Origin: Xiphophorus maculatus
Lineage: Eukaryota > Chordata > Actinopteri > Cyprinodontiformes > Poeciliidae
DNA length: 64,000 nucleotides
Assembly: GCF_002775205.1 (NCBI RefSeq)
Contig: NC_036450.1
Span: forward strand, 17,131,479-17,195,478
Direction: 5' to 3'
Below, piece after piece: positions 11,743-23,330 of the stretch. Under the pieces are notes generated by a model. That model did no database searches, was not told the DNA's origin, and saw nothing but the letters and a program-made list of their open reading frames with translations. Position numbers and translations under genes: made by a program. Position 1 is the first letter of the stretch, and the number at the start of each line of letters is the position of its first letter.

Positions 11743-12356
11743 CTTCAGACTACCGGTTGCTGACTGTAGAGGTCAGAGTTCAGCAGTATTCCAAAAGTCC
11801 ACCAACACCTGCAACAGAGGAAAATATTACTATGAGAATTTATAAGTAGGCAGTCATATTCAATAAATCATAGTGGGAACTCTAACGAGGCTAGTTTGTT
11901 AGAGGAAGCATATCTTTTGAAAATAATAGCCCCTTAGTGAAGCTAATTAGCTTCATAACCTCTTTTACTAAGAATACAGCTAAATAAAAGTTTGATTGTT
12001 AAAAATGTCAGTCTCATATTGCGGTTGCTATTAGAAGTGCTTTGATAGTAATCATGTGAAGCGGAAGACTGCAATGAGCCGACTGCATTGAATTTGACTG
12101 ATAAACTCAGTAAATAATCTTACCTCTGAGCTAGGTCGTGGAGAAAAATACATTTAAGCCAACTAATGCCTTCTACAACTGACGTATCAGAATAGACATG
12201 TAACCAATTTTCTAATTTTGCATATTTACAAATTGAAAATGATATTGTTTTAATTCAATTCAAATTCAAAAATACCTTATCAATCCCAAATTAAATTGAA
12301 ATGTTGTTGTAGCTCATTAATTCAGATTCTTCAGAGTTCTTGAAGATGGTGCCTGT

Positions 12357-12735
12357 ATGCTGACTATACAGCTTACCATTGTTCCCTCCCTCTGTGTCAA
12401 GAGTTGATGTCTTCCTCAAAGTGATGGTTGGAATCTGATGAAAATAAAAGCCAGTAATTCAAACTTCTTCTAAATGCTGGCGAGCCAGTCAACCTGAGAC
12501 AAGACTGATCATAGTGTTGCAATTTCCCATTAAATTCTTGAGAAGTCATTTTTACCGGATAAAATAAGCCATCTCTGACATTGCACTGCTCACTCACAAC
12601 ACTCACTTCATGATAAAACAATAAAACAAACACACCAATACTCAAGCTTTTAGGTATTATAACTGATCAGTCAAAAAGATTCAGATTCAACTTTCAGGCA
12701 TCAGCTCACATGCAGCACAGTCAAAAGTCAAAAGT
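12357..12735. repeat. Local duplication unit 1 upstream of s1pr3 copy 1
   Basis: Blocks here recur in the same order and orientation at 13046-13930: TTCCCTCCCTCT, GAATCTGATGAAAA, TTGAGAAGTCAT..TTTACCGG and AGTCAAAAAGATTCAG. Similarity is moderate, suggesting an old event. The remaining DNA between 11.8 and 14.3 kb shows no gene; unit 1 may include an untranslated first exon of s1pr3. Confidence 0.65.
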
Positions 12736-13045
12736 TAATAAAAAATTGTTCTCCTTTTAAAGAGGGACAAAACTAAATAAATACAATCCTCAACTAAATT
12801 ATGCAATAAATAAATTTTCTCCTTAAATTACAGAACACTAGAAAAATATAGGCATTTTCTTTAAAAAAAGATATTAAACATAGATTTGAATGACTAGTGG
12901 ATTTTTTATTCTTAAATAATGAGGAGGTACTTACGGAAATGTGTTTCTCGTGTCTTGTATGCTTCATGAAGTAATCTTCTTAATCGTTTGTTTACACACT
13001 CATAAAGGAAATCATTTATAAATTATTTATAACCACTAAAGTCAC

Positions 13046-13930
13046 CCACATCTTCCCTCCCTCTATCTCAAGAGTTGCTGCCTACCTCTGTATTATCATG
13101 GCTAGAATCTGATGAAAACAAAAGTCTGTAGTTCAAACACAGAGCCAAGTCTCCAGCAACTCTGTGTACGAAAAGGTCTACAAACTGTTAGGTTACCTCA
13201 AGTCAGGCATGATAACTTAATGTAAAATTGAATTTGACAGAACATTTTATGAAAAACAATGTTTTCATAAAATGGGAGGAAGTGCAGGTTTACAGATATA
13301 GGAAATGCAAGTTTAGAGAGGAACAGAGAAGTTTCCTAAATTCATTTTTCAACTGTCATTATGTATTTTTGGTAACAATGTTACATGGACCTAATTCTCA
13401 TTTGCACAAAACTGTTTTAAACCACTGCAACCTGTAGTAACACACATGCAACAAACCAACTTCCTCTTTATGCTGGTGGGCCGGTCTTTTTTTAAGATGT
13501 GGTGCAATCAATCTGTTGTAATTTCCCCTTAAGGTCTTGAGAAGTCATCTTTACCGGAATGAAAAAAACAAACCACAGTTTATTTTTGTTCCATGAAAAC
13601 CAATGAACAGGTTGGCATAAAAACAACAGCAAAAAAACGTTACCTCAAAATATCACATGGTTTATTCGAAATGACGTGCCTCTTCTTTCTGATCAAGTGA
13701 CAAGAAGTCATTCCTCGTCTATTTTAAATGTGTGTGAAGTTTTTGCTGAACAATAAGCCAAAATTATTTAGCAGCACTTTAGAAAGAAGACAGCTTTCCA
13801 TGCACTTCAAGCAGATGGTAAAATAAACACACCGATACTCAAGTGCTTAGGTATCACAACTGATTAGTCAAAAAGATTCAGCTTCAGCTTTCTGTCATCG
13901 GGTAACATGCAGCACATTGCTGTCAAATGT
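13046..13930. repeat. Local duplication unit 2 upstream of s1pr3 copy 1
   Basis: Second copy of the unit at 12357-12735, expanded by inserted DNA at about 13150-13450 and 13570-13830. Consistent with repeated tandem duplication of the s1pr3 5' region. Confidence 0.6.
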
Positions 13931-14313
13931 TAATGCCACCCCAGTTAATAAAATGTAAAAAGTTTTTTTTTAATTTTGTAGTAGATCTTGGACAGAAAAA
14001 TGTAAAATCTTATTTTAAAAACATTTTTGTTTCTACTTTCTTTTAAGAATTGATTAAAGTTATTATTGTGCAGTATGCTCTACCGCATTATACGCTACTG
14101 CATACTTATTCCACAGATTGTGTAAATAAGTGTGAAGAGTCTTATGAGTGAGCAGGGGATTTTTAATAACAGTATAAAAGTCCTTTAATGTATTTCAGGA
14201 AATGTCTTGCTTTTTCAACATTATAACATTTGTATACAACACCATGCGTGTTTTCTAACGTAATTGGACATATGAATATTCAATGCAAATTTGGAACAGT
14301 AAAGTTCTAAAAT

Positions 14314-14503
14314 GAAGCCTAGGCGCAAATTCAAACTGGAAGACTCTTTTATCCCCACCGGGACCCGTTAATTGAAGCGACCTGCCCACAATCGTCGACC
14401 TATCAACGCCGGACCAAGCCACGTCACGTCCAATCACCGACCAAGTCCCAGCTGATAAGGACCTTCATTCATGGCGTCCTTCGCTCTCCAGCCGAGCTCA
14501 ACC
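14314..14503 (+). repeat. Split direct repeat A1
   Basis: Starts GAAGCCTAGGCGCAAATTC and ends GCCGAGCTCAACC. Identical by eye over 190 bases to A2 at 19653-19842; similarity stops abruptly at both ends. AAAT precedes it. Confidence 0.9.
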
Positions 14504-15465
14504 TGTTCAGCTGCACGCCTCAGCTCTCAGTCAGCTATCTCACCAGATCCTTTTCGTCGTTATTGCTCGTCCTTCCACCTCTAATGTCAGTCACAAAAGC
14601 TGCTTAGCCGCGGGCTCGGCTCCTTCTTTTCCTTCAGACGCTCCTCAGATGGAAGAAGAGTTCCTCCCGGTCCAGGCCTCATTCATTCCAGACAGCTTCT
14701 CTCGCCGATCTGGGATCTACCGGCCCTCGCTCCTATGCCACCCGCTTCACGATCCGTCTCTGGCAAGTGGACACATAATCCCACCGTCTACGTTGCATAC
14801 GTCCCCTGGCAGCCTTTCTCCGCCCCGGCCGGGCCGCAACGTCTCGCTGCTTCGATCTACGCTGCCGTTTCCTCCCAGCTCATCGTCCACCATCTTCCTT
14901 TCCACCGCCAGCGTTCATCGCACCGCCTTCCCACTGGTTCCCCGCTTTGGCTCAAATCCGCATGGCCGCTGTCAGCCCGCCCGTCAGCACCTCCCATCGG
15001 ACTTCCCACGCCACGCCCGCCTCGGGCTTCGGGGGTAAGACGTAGCCTTCACGTGCCTCATTCACTCTTTACAACGCGACAAAACGTAGGAACTTTATTA
15101 GTTTATCCCCTTCCTGAACTCGCAGGCCCTACTCGCATGCGCCTTTCAGGCTGCGTTCCAAACTTCATCATTCTTACATCAGTTAGTTACATTGGGGGCT
15201 TCCGTACTTCCCATGCATGTGTTCTCGCTCTTTTTCGCAGTTAAAACTGCTTATCTGATGTTTTCATGTCGTGGCCTTTTTCTCCAAGCCGCCTTTAAAC
15301 GCATCATGAGTGCTGAGACGCTCGCGCTGGGTTACCCAGAGGGCAGCGAAGGAGAGCGCAGGCGCGTTAGAACCTCGGCAACAATCAGCAAACGCAAAGA
15401 ACCGTGCAAATGTTTCCCCAAACCAACCGACTGAGGCGAATAGGGCCGTTTGATACAGGCAATCA

Positions 15466-15990
15466 TAGCTAAAAGTTCACTCTCATAATACAGATAGCTA
15501 AAAGGCGACTCTAGCACTTCAGTTAGCTAAAAGGCGACTCTAGTAATTCAGTTAGCTAAAAGGTGACTCTAGTAATTCAGTTAGCTAAAAGGTGACTCTA
15601 GTAATTCAGTTAGCTAAAAGGTGACTCTAGTAATTCAGTTAGCTAAAAGGTGACTCTAGTAATTCAGTTAGCTAAAAAGTGACTCTAGTAATTCAGTTAG
15701 CTAAAAAGTGACTCTAGTAATTCAGTTAGCTAAAAAGTGACTCTAGTAATTCAGTTAGCTAAAAGGTGATTCTAGTAATTCAGTTAGCTAAAAGGTGATT
15801 CTAGTAATTCAGTTAGCTAAAAGGTGATTCTAGTAATTCAGTTAGCTAAAAGGTGATTCTAGTAATTCAGTTAGCTAAAAGTCGATTCTAGTAATTCAGT
15901 TAGCTAAAAGTCGTCTCTAGTAATACAGATAGCTGAAAGTCGTCTCTAGTAATACAGATGGCTAAGAGTTGACTCCAGTAATACCTTAAG
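15466..15990. repeat. 29 bp minisatellite inside the split-repeat element
   Basis: About 18 head-to-tail copies of a 29 bp unit containing TTAGCTAAAAGGTGACTCTA. Variants are grouped along the array (GGTGACTC, then AGTGACTC, GGTGATTC, GTCGATTC, GTCGTCTC), showing stepwise local amplification. There are no unique spacers, so it is not a CRISPR array. Confidence 0.9.
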
Positions 15991-18659
15991 CTCGTTGACA
16001 AGTAGCCTGCAGGCTACCGATGTTGTGGTACATGTTCAGCCTCGTAGATTCATTTCGCCCTACCCGTTAAATTTTATCCTGAGCCAGGGCGGTTCTCCGC
16101 TAATAAGCAAGCTGTCCCATTTTCTCATATTTCAAGCTCATGTCCCGTCCAGTGCTTTTACGCTTCATCTCTCATCTGAAATCTGCATACCATTTTTCTC
16201 AGATTATCCTGCCACTTCCTGGTTCACTCAGCTTGTCCTCTAGCTCACTCAGGTTCCAGGCTCAGATGCGTTCGTTCCATCTCGCTTCTGAACTAATCAT
16301 CATAAAGCACCCTCCGGTTTCCCTTACGGATTCGTTAACACAGCCATCAGCACTTACAAGCCGCCCTGAAGCCACGGCTTTTTATAAAGGAACCAAACCC
16401 CCTCATCGCCTGGGTCCAAGTCAAGTAGTCGCACGGCACTTTTCAACTAGCCAGCCAAATCAATCAATCAAATTCCTATCGTGTAGCATGTCGTAAATGG
16501 ATTAACATAACTGCGCTTTAAGAGCTCAGGAAATCGTCCGATTCACATTTACCTTGATTGGTTCCTTGTACTCTCAAGCTGCATCAGCCGTTGTTGTAAG
16601 AGCTCACGTTCAGCGTTATGAAGTTATCGTTAGAGGCCGTTCAGAGCTGTTTGTTCAAGAGACCGGGAGCGGGTCAACGAATTAAAGTAAGTTTTCTCCG
16701 CGTTCAAGCAGGATTCGTATATCCGAGCAACTTAAATTCAGGTATGACAATCTAAAGAGTTATCATCACGATAACGTTATTGCGGTTTATTTGTCGTCTC
16801 GCTGCCATCTGCTGGTACAAAAAAAAAAAAAAAAATTAACTCCATAGCGAGTGAAAATAATAGCTTCATTTGTCTCATCTCCTGTATTTCTCGTATACCA
16901 CTCTCAGCTCTATTTAATAAATTTCGAACCAGAAATCTCTCCTCTCATCCCTTACCGGATGCTCGTGGCTGCTGTAGTATTTAAAGATCTCACTCAACAA
17001 AGCTTTTAGCAGCAAGGTGTCTTCAGCGCAAGTGCTTTTATATCATAACAGCTCAAGAACCAAAGTCATGCATAGGGAAGCAACAAACAAAATATGATAT
17101 CAAGTCAAGTTCCGTCATTAACTTTGTAATTGAGCATGTTTCCAATACATTCTAAACAGGCGGGTTTTAGTCGAGATTAATCAAAGTCGTGTTTCAGCTG
17201 TTTTAGGGTCTCCCGGGAGTTGCTCCAATCCGCGGGGTTTAGATGCTGAATGCTCCTTCTCTTTCTGGCCTGGTCCCAGGGTCGTAGAGCGGCTCAAACC
17301 GAAAGACCTCATGAGCCTGGGACGTTGATGCTTTACGGCAGATCCTCATTGTTTCGTGGTGCCAAGTCGTTCAGTGATTTGCAAACTAACAACGGTATTT
17401 CAAAGTCAATTCTTTGGGCAACAGGGAGCCAGTGTCGGGATCTTAAAACTGGCGTTTCGTGCTCCATCTTCCTGGTTTTTAGCGAGAACGCGATCAGTAG
17501 CATTTCTGACCAGCTGCAGCGTTCGATTGATTTGTCGGAAAGACCCGCAAAGTCGCGTGGCAGTAACCAATGTAACTGAAGATAAACACATGGATGATGA
17601 TCTAGATCTGGCGAGTCGTTGTTCTTTATTCCAATAAGTGCGAAAAAGTTTTTTACATAATTTAAATATGGGCATATATATATAAAAATCCCCAGTTCAT
17701 CTTCAGCATTCTTTTCACGTAATGAGTATCTCTCCTCCGTGTTCGCAGCTACCCTCAGTGCCAGACGAGCACTGCACGATCCACTGGTGGTGGTTGGTCA
17801 ACCTCAGGCAAAAGTGCACACTCTTATGCAGCAATCGTGATGCATGTCCTTCCCCTCATCGTCCTTCACACTTTTATTTTCAGGTTCATTCTAGAATGAT
17901 CTTGTCTTTCGCCCGTTTCCTCTAACGTCACCCTCCGAGTCTGATCCTAGCATCAGCATCCCACCTACAGTAGCAGGCAGTTATTTTCTCACTCTAGTCT
18001 ATTCATTCTCCCATCCTCTTTTGCTATCTCACAGCTAGCTTCCTTCCACCAGCTTACATATCTTTTCATAGCATCCACTTTACCTTTGTTCACCTTCATC
18101 TACCATCTTCTCGTCTCTTACCTCTATCTCTGCAATCATCTTCTAATTACTCCTCGAGACATAGCCCGTAAGCCCCTAGTTAGCCTAGCTCCTCCTGCCT
18201 CTAATTCTGAGCTTCGGCCCTGGCCTCAGCTCTTTTTGGGGGGATTTCATTCTCTATCAGTAATATCACTCCATAGTATCATTATTTCACCTCTACTGGC
18301 CTTCACCCATCAGCATTCCACCTTCTCTTGCCCCGCTGTGTCCCCGCTCACCCATAGTGATCACTCTTCTCCCAGCGGCACTCCTCCCTATGCCTCGAAC
18401 CATTCCCAGCTGTCCTTCAGCCATCTGCCTCTCTCCTATAATGCCTCGCTGCGCTTCCAGCTTGCTTCTTTTTCTAACCAGCTTCCCCTCATCCCTTGTC
18501 CTGTTCCTTCCTCTGCTGGTCCCTTCCATGTCTTCGTTACCTCCTAAGCCCTGCCGCTACCAGCTGGCTTCTTTTTCTAGCCAGCTGCCCCGTATCCTTT
18601 TCCCCGCTCCATCTCCTCTATTCAATGCGTCCCTTTATCTTAAGCCCTGCTCCCTCTAT

Positions 18660-18985
18660 CCTACACCCCTCTTTAGTTAATGCTGGCGTTTTTCAACCAG
18701 CATCCCCTGTCTTATGCCCTGTTCCCCTCATCCTACACCCTCCTTTAGTTAATGCTGGCGTTTTTCAACCAGCATCCCCTGTCTTATGCCCTGCTCCCCT
18801 CATCCTACACCCTCCTTTAGTTAATGCTGGCGTTTTTCAACCAGCATCCCCTGTCTTATGCCCTGCTCCCCTCATCCTACACCCTCCTTTAGTTAATGCT
18901 GGCGTTTTTCAACCAGCATCCCCTGTCTTATGCCCTGCTCCCCTCATCCTACAACCCTCTTTAGTTAATGCTGGCGTTTTTTAAA
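18660..18985. repeat. 72 bp tandem repeat inside the split-repeat element
   Basis: The motif TTTAGTTAATGCTGGCG recurs at an exact 72 base spacing (TAG at about 18674, 18746, 18818, 18890 and 18962), giving four full periods and a partial one. Because 72 is a multiple of three the array stays open in frame as a 24-residue repeat rich in Pro and Leu. I consider that a by-product, not a protein. Confidence 0.9.
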
Positions 18986-19480
18986 CCAGCATCCCCTCTT
19001 CTAAGCCCTGCTTCTATCCCTTCATTCTCACCCCACGCATTCCCCGCCGGCTTTCCTATCATCATGCCCTGCCGTGTCCTCTGCCAACTATCGCCAGCCC
19101 ACGTCCATCCCACTAGTCCCGCAGCATTTCCAGCCGGCTCATCCTCCAGCATCCCCATGCCCTGCGTTCTGCTACCCCATGCCCCGTTGTGTCCTCAGCC
19201 GGCCGTCACCTCCCAACATCCCTTCCTCCCTTGTCCTGCCGTATCCTCAGCCGGCTCTCACACCACGTCCCTATGCCCTGTGTTTTGTGTATTCTACCGC
19301 CTCTTGCCCTGCAGCATTCCCAGCTGGTCTTCACTTCCCGTCCTACTCTCCCTCTCCTTTAACTGTCATGTCACGTCCTTTACGTTATTAACTCGGTAGC
19401 CAAAGTCAGCGCAACTTCTTTCCCCCTTTTTACTTTCTGCCTTATATTCACGGCCTCGGCCCCGGCCTCGGCCTCTTCTT

Positions 19481-19652
19481 GGGGGATGACGTTCCTAACA
19501 ACATCGGGGATGCTCATCTGAAGCCTATCGCTAACGCTGCGATAACCGTTATCCCCAGCCGGGGCCCGAGCGCCAAAGACTTTAAATTCTGTTTGTCAAT
19601 AAACTCTTCTAATTGTCTTCTCATCTCCGTCTGAGTCTCTCCAGATTGAAAT
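19481..19652 (+). repeat. Split direct repeat B1
   Basis: Starts GGGGGATGACGTTCC, contains AATAAACTCTTC (possible polyadenylation signal) and ends CTCCAGATTGAAAT. Identical by eye to B2; its end is fused directly to A2. Confidence 0.9.
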
Positions 19653-19842
19653 GAAGCCTAGGCGCAAATTCAAACTGGAAGACTCTTTTATCCCCACCGG
19701 GACCCGTTAATTGAAGCGACCTGCCCACAATCGTCGACCTATCAACGCCGGACCAAGCCACGTCACGTCCAATCACCGACCAAGTCCCAGCTGATAAGGA
19801 CCTTCATTCATGGCGTCCTTCGCTCTCCAGCCGAGCTCAACC
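19653..19842 (+). repeat. Split direct repeat A2
   Basis: Identical by eye to A1. It follows B1 without a gap and is followed by an 80 bp spacer (19843-19922) that is absent beside A1 and B1. Confidence 0.9.
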
Positions 19843-19922
19843 CACCACCACCCCTTCTCCTCCATTCGCCCGGTCCTGAGGCCCGCACCCTTCTTCAACC
19901 TCCACCACCAGTGCCGGGCCCC

Positions 19923-20094
19923 GGGGGATGACGTTCCTAACAACATCGGGGATGCTCATCTGAAGCCTATCGCTAACGCTGCGATAACCGTTATCCCCAG
20001 CCGGGGCCCGAGCGCCAAAGACTTTAAATTCTGTTTGTCAATAAACTCTTCTAATTGTCTTCTCATCTCCGTCTGAGTCTCTCCAGATTGAAAT
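19923..20094 (+). repeat. Split direct repeat B2 (right end of the element)
   Basis: Identical by eye to B1 and ending in the same AAAT, after which unrelated A+T-rich DNA begins. Confidence 0.9.
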
Positions 20095-21639
20095 AGTAGT
20101 TATATAACACAAGTAAAGTTTTAAAGCCATTTACAAATCAATAAATGAATGAAATGAAAATGAAAGATTAGATTTCTCAAAAACATATCTGTGTGAAATG
20201 ATGCTAGTGCAATAAAAGATGCCTTTATCTTTTGCCTTTTAAAAACTTTTTTTTTCTCAACAAAGGTCCCAGCAAATGTGGAAGGTGCTGTTTATTCAAC
20301 GTGTTTGACTTTTTGCTATAAGCCAGGAAGAAAACATGAAACCTAGTCTAAAGCAGTCAAGAAAAACTACAGTATTTATTTTGTGCTTCACTTCAACACT
20401 TTAAATATGAGTTCCTAATTACAGAGGTTTTCCAATTTTACCTTCTTTAAATTCACAAACCTTTATAATTGTAAATGTCTGCCAAGTGAAATGGAATAAT
20501 GTTAATGTGGGGGAATAACTTTTTTTTTTACAAATATGTTTTAAAAACCCTAAAGACAGACGATATGACAATTTTTGTAAATATGAGAATACATCTTTGA
20601 TAAAAATCTAAAGTAATTTCACCCAAACTTGATGTGCTGCATACTTCAGGCTGTATCAAGTGTGGTTGGCTCACTTATAGTGTGGTTTCTTACATATCAT
20701 GCATCATGATTTTCTTATAAAAGGAACACAATGACCACAACTCTCAGTGCCTCTTTTTATCCTTTTGTACATAGAAACAACAAAAAAGAACATAATTTAA
20801 AATATGTGTGAGCTTCAGTTTAGTCAAAGTAAGTGGAACTTTGCACATAAGGTGATGATAAAAATGTTTTTGAATTTTTTTAGTTTGCTTTCATTTGGAT
20901 TTGCAGAATATATTAACATTTTCAATAATGTTTGCACATTTTAAATATATCGGTTTGTATGGTTCTGTCATCGTTACTCGAAATGGCTTTTGGCAGTAAA
21001 ACAGAGAATGTGTGTAATTTTTTATTCAGTGCTGCCTCCTCTGATTGCTGCTTTCTCATCCCTGTTAAATTTAAAACTTAACATATCTTGTTCTCTCAAA
21101 GACCTATAAAAATGAACAGAAGCACAATCGGCACAGGTGAATAACACAGCGTAATAAATATATTTTTTAATTTGAGTAAACAATACAGTAAATACAAATA
21201 AACATGCTGTAAGAAAAACCAAAGAGCTAAATCTTCACAATTATCCTTTTTCAGCTCTATAGCAAAAAAGTCATGTCTGTACACTAATGTCTTGTTTAAG
21301 TCTGTCCTTTTTTCTATTATTTCTTCAAGGTGACAGTAAATTTGAAAACAATGTACAAAATTCAGGTGTCAAAAAAATTTAAAAATAATATTTGAAAATT
21401 AATACCTAGTCACAATATTATTATTTGTTTCTGTTTCGGTAGAACAGTGCTGCCATTTAGGTTGAAAGGTTTGCAAGACGGAAAGGTGTCAGATTACCTA
21501 CATTGGTTGGTCTACGTTTTGCGTTCACATTTTACCTGTTTACATGTTCAAAATTATTAATGCTGACCCCTGTAGATATTTGAAAAATTGGTTACTTTCA
21601 CTAAACTGAATTTATTTAGCCCTTTTCTAAGCATATTGA

Positions 21640-21855
21640 CTGGGCAAAAGATATTACACTAGAGCCAAATTCAACTAGTAGTACTCACTAGGCGCACACG
21701 TTCAAACACCGATAAGTAGATTGTGAGGCATCCAGCAGAATGAAGTACCTTGCCTAAAGGCACATCAGCATGCAGCAGAAAGACACTGGAATCAAACCCA
21801 CAACTTTCAAACTGCAAAATGACTATTCTACTCACTGATCCACAGTTACCCCAAA
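21640..21855 (-). repeat. Decayed teleost interspersed repeat
   Basis: The segment with GTACCTTGCCTAAAGGCACA and, further on, ATCAAACCCACAACTTTC and CTCACTGATCCACAGT has the layout of a common fish LINE/SINE-type repeat read on the - strand. Too diverged for family assignment. Confidence 0.4.
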
Positions 21856-22353
21856 ATAACTTTTATTCTTTTTGATTAAGTAGATTAATAGATGACTGGC
21901 AGGATTTGGTATTGCGAAAAGAACCTGGTCATTTCTTCTAAGTGTAACATGCATACCAAACAGTCACTTTGGTAGATTTCTCCAGTCACTCTAAACACTG
22001 AGCGCTATTTCAACATAATAAACTTCATTTCCGGTGTAACGTCTTGAACATGAGTAGTGAAAATAAACAGCAATGCACATTTTCTCGTCTCTTGACAAGT
22101 TACAAGTTGAGGTAAAACATTCATTGAAAAAAAAAAAAGACAGGAATGATTTTTATAGTTTGAGCTTTTGCATTTAAGATTGTTGACAGATCAGAATAAA
22201 AACGTTTGACATTAGTTACAGAAAGAGTTGCACTGATGTATTTGCACCGAAAATTATTCAACCCACAGTTAGGTGTACATTTTTCACATGTTTGCAATAA
22301 ACAAATGACTCAAAAACAGTTAAGGCAGCTAAATAAAATTAATATTAAAAAGA

Positions 22354-22490
22354 CTTTATTCTGCGACAGACTGGCGACCTGTCCAGGGTGTACCACGCCT
22401 CTCGCCCGAAACGTTCGCTGGAGATAGGCACCAGCACTCTTCCTGACCCCACTAGGGACAAGGGTGTAAGAAAATGGTTGGATGGATGGA
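22354..22490 (+). repeat. LINE/SINE 3' tail with GGATGG repeats
   Basis: Contains GCGACAGACTGGCGACCTGT, CCAGGGTGTACC.CGCCTCTCGCCC and ends AAAATGGTTGGATGGATGG. This is the widely dispersed 3' tail of fish non-LTR elements and their SINE partners. Only the tail is present. Confidence 0.8.
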
Positions 22491-22559
22491 AGACTCAATT
22501 TGTTTGTGTCACGCTCGATGACAACCAATTCTGATTAAACACTTAGTCCTACTTTTAAG

Positions 22560-23330
22560 AACTATTTCTGCCTCAAAACTTCTCAAACCTTTAGGTAGAG
22601 GTTTTCAGAAGGGCATATATTTACAAATCAGGTGTGGTCTCCGGCATGGAACCCAATGGCTTCATTAGTAGCATCAGGTGTGCTTGACATGGAGTACCTC
22701 AGATACCTGGACTGTGGACAGGAATGTTTGATTTTATGTTAAAGATGTGGATCATTTAAAACAATTGTCACCAAAGTTCAATGAAGCAATCATTGTCTTG
22801 TCCAAGCAAGAAAGTGACACAACACATAGCAAATGTTCTGAATGTTCAAAGTGATAAGATTAGAAGGCAAGTTTGTGATTTCAATGTTAAATGAACAATG
22901 GCTGAGATTCTTGAGGCAGTTGGCCCACAAAAGCCCTCAACTGACTGTACAAGACCTCCAGCAAAACATGTTGGCAGCAGCAGCTGAGGTTACTAGCCCT
23001 TACTAGTTTCCACAGTAAGGGCTTCATGTCTCAACTTCAAGACATATCCCATTACTGACACAAAAGTACAAGAAAAGTTCGATCCAACTTGCTCACAACT
23101 GTGTAACTAGGCCAAAGAGGTTTTGTCATCTAGTTCTAAGGAGCAATGAATCAAACCTAGACTATGGAACAGTGGTTTATAAGAGGAAGGAAAAATGAAG
23201 TATTGACTAAAAAAACTCCACGCCTGCCGGAAAGAAGCATGCTGGTGGCTCTGTTGAGGCTTTAGACGTCCTTTGCTTCCTTTGGCACCGGAAAGGAAGT
23301 AAAGATGGATTCAGTCAAGTCCCTACTATT
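22560..23330 (+). mobile_element. Decayed Tc1/mariner-type transposase gene relic
   Basis: Scattered matches in the right order to Tc1-type transposase coding DNA: TTGAGGCAGTTGGCCCACAA, CAAGACCTCCAGCAAAACATG, AGCAGCAGCTGAGGTT, the segment around ACACAAAAGTACAAGAAAAG, AAGCATGCTGGTGGCTCTGT (encoding KHAGGS, the usual KHGGGS block) and AAAGATGGATTCA. Many stops and small deletions; not functional. Confidence 0.65.

Larger units (their letters stand above)
14314..20094 (+). mobile_element. Young element with split direct repeats (A1...B1-A2-B2), probably a non-autonomous tyrosine-recombinase-type retrotransposon
   Basis: Four repeat blocks define it: A1 14314-14503 and A2 19653-19842 (190 bp each, no difference seen), B1 19481-19652 and B2 19923-20094 (172 bp each, no difference seen). 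B1 abuts A2; an 80 bp spacer separates A2 from B2. The order A1-interior-B1-A2-B2 is that of the split direct repeats of Ngaro/PAT elements (DIRS order). AAAT is found at the left flank (14310-14313), the B1/A2 junction and the right end, as expected if integration used a short shared core. B carries an AATAAA signal. The 4977 bp interior has no recognisable Gag, reverse transcriptase, RNase H or tyrosine recombinase; it holds a 29 bp minisatellite, a 72 bp tandem repeat and a C+T-rich tract. Alternative: a tandem pair of A-x-B units with x of 5 kb and 80 bp. Identical repeats imply recent insertion. Orientation is set by the AATAAA. Confidence 0.7.
20095..22550. other. A+T-rich intergenic DNA between element and s1pr3 copy 2
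   Basis: No gene seen. Around 20945-21025 the sequence resembles 10210-10275, the end of the shc3 3' region: GTATGG..TCTGTCAT, then TTTGGCA.TAAAA, then GAATGTGT.TAAT. A decayed repeat of the kind containing CCTTGCCTAAAGGCACA..CAGCATGCA lies at about 21640-21855. Confidence 0.4.

Noticed and set aside
14649..15244. Open frames inside the split-repeat element as Gag or other proteins
   Set aside because: Ser/Pro-rich translations without any recognisable motif; explained by C+T-rich composition with few stops.
15466..15990. CRISPR-like array of 29 bp repeats
   Set aside because: The units are contiguous with no unique spacers, and the genome is a vertebrate; it is a minisatellite.
18496..18984. 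162-residue open frame with 24-residue repeats
   Set aside because: The 72 bp repeat is a multiple of three, so the frame stays open by arithmetic; no start context or domain.
14314..20094. Ordinary LTR retrotransposon
   Set aside because: The left end has only the A block and not the A-80bp-B unit, so there is no complete left LTR; Gag-Pol is also absent. Kept as an alternative only in the form of a tandem A-x-B pair.
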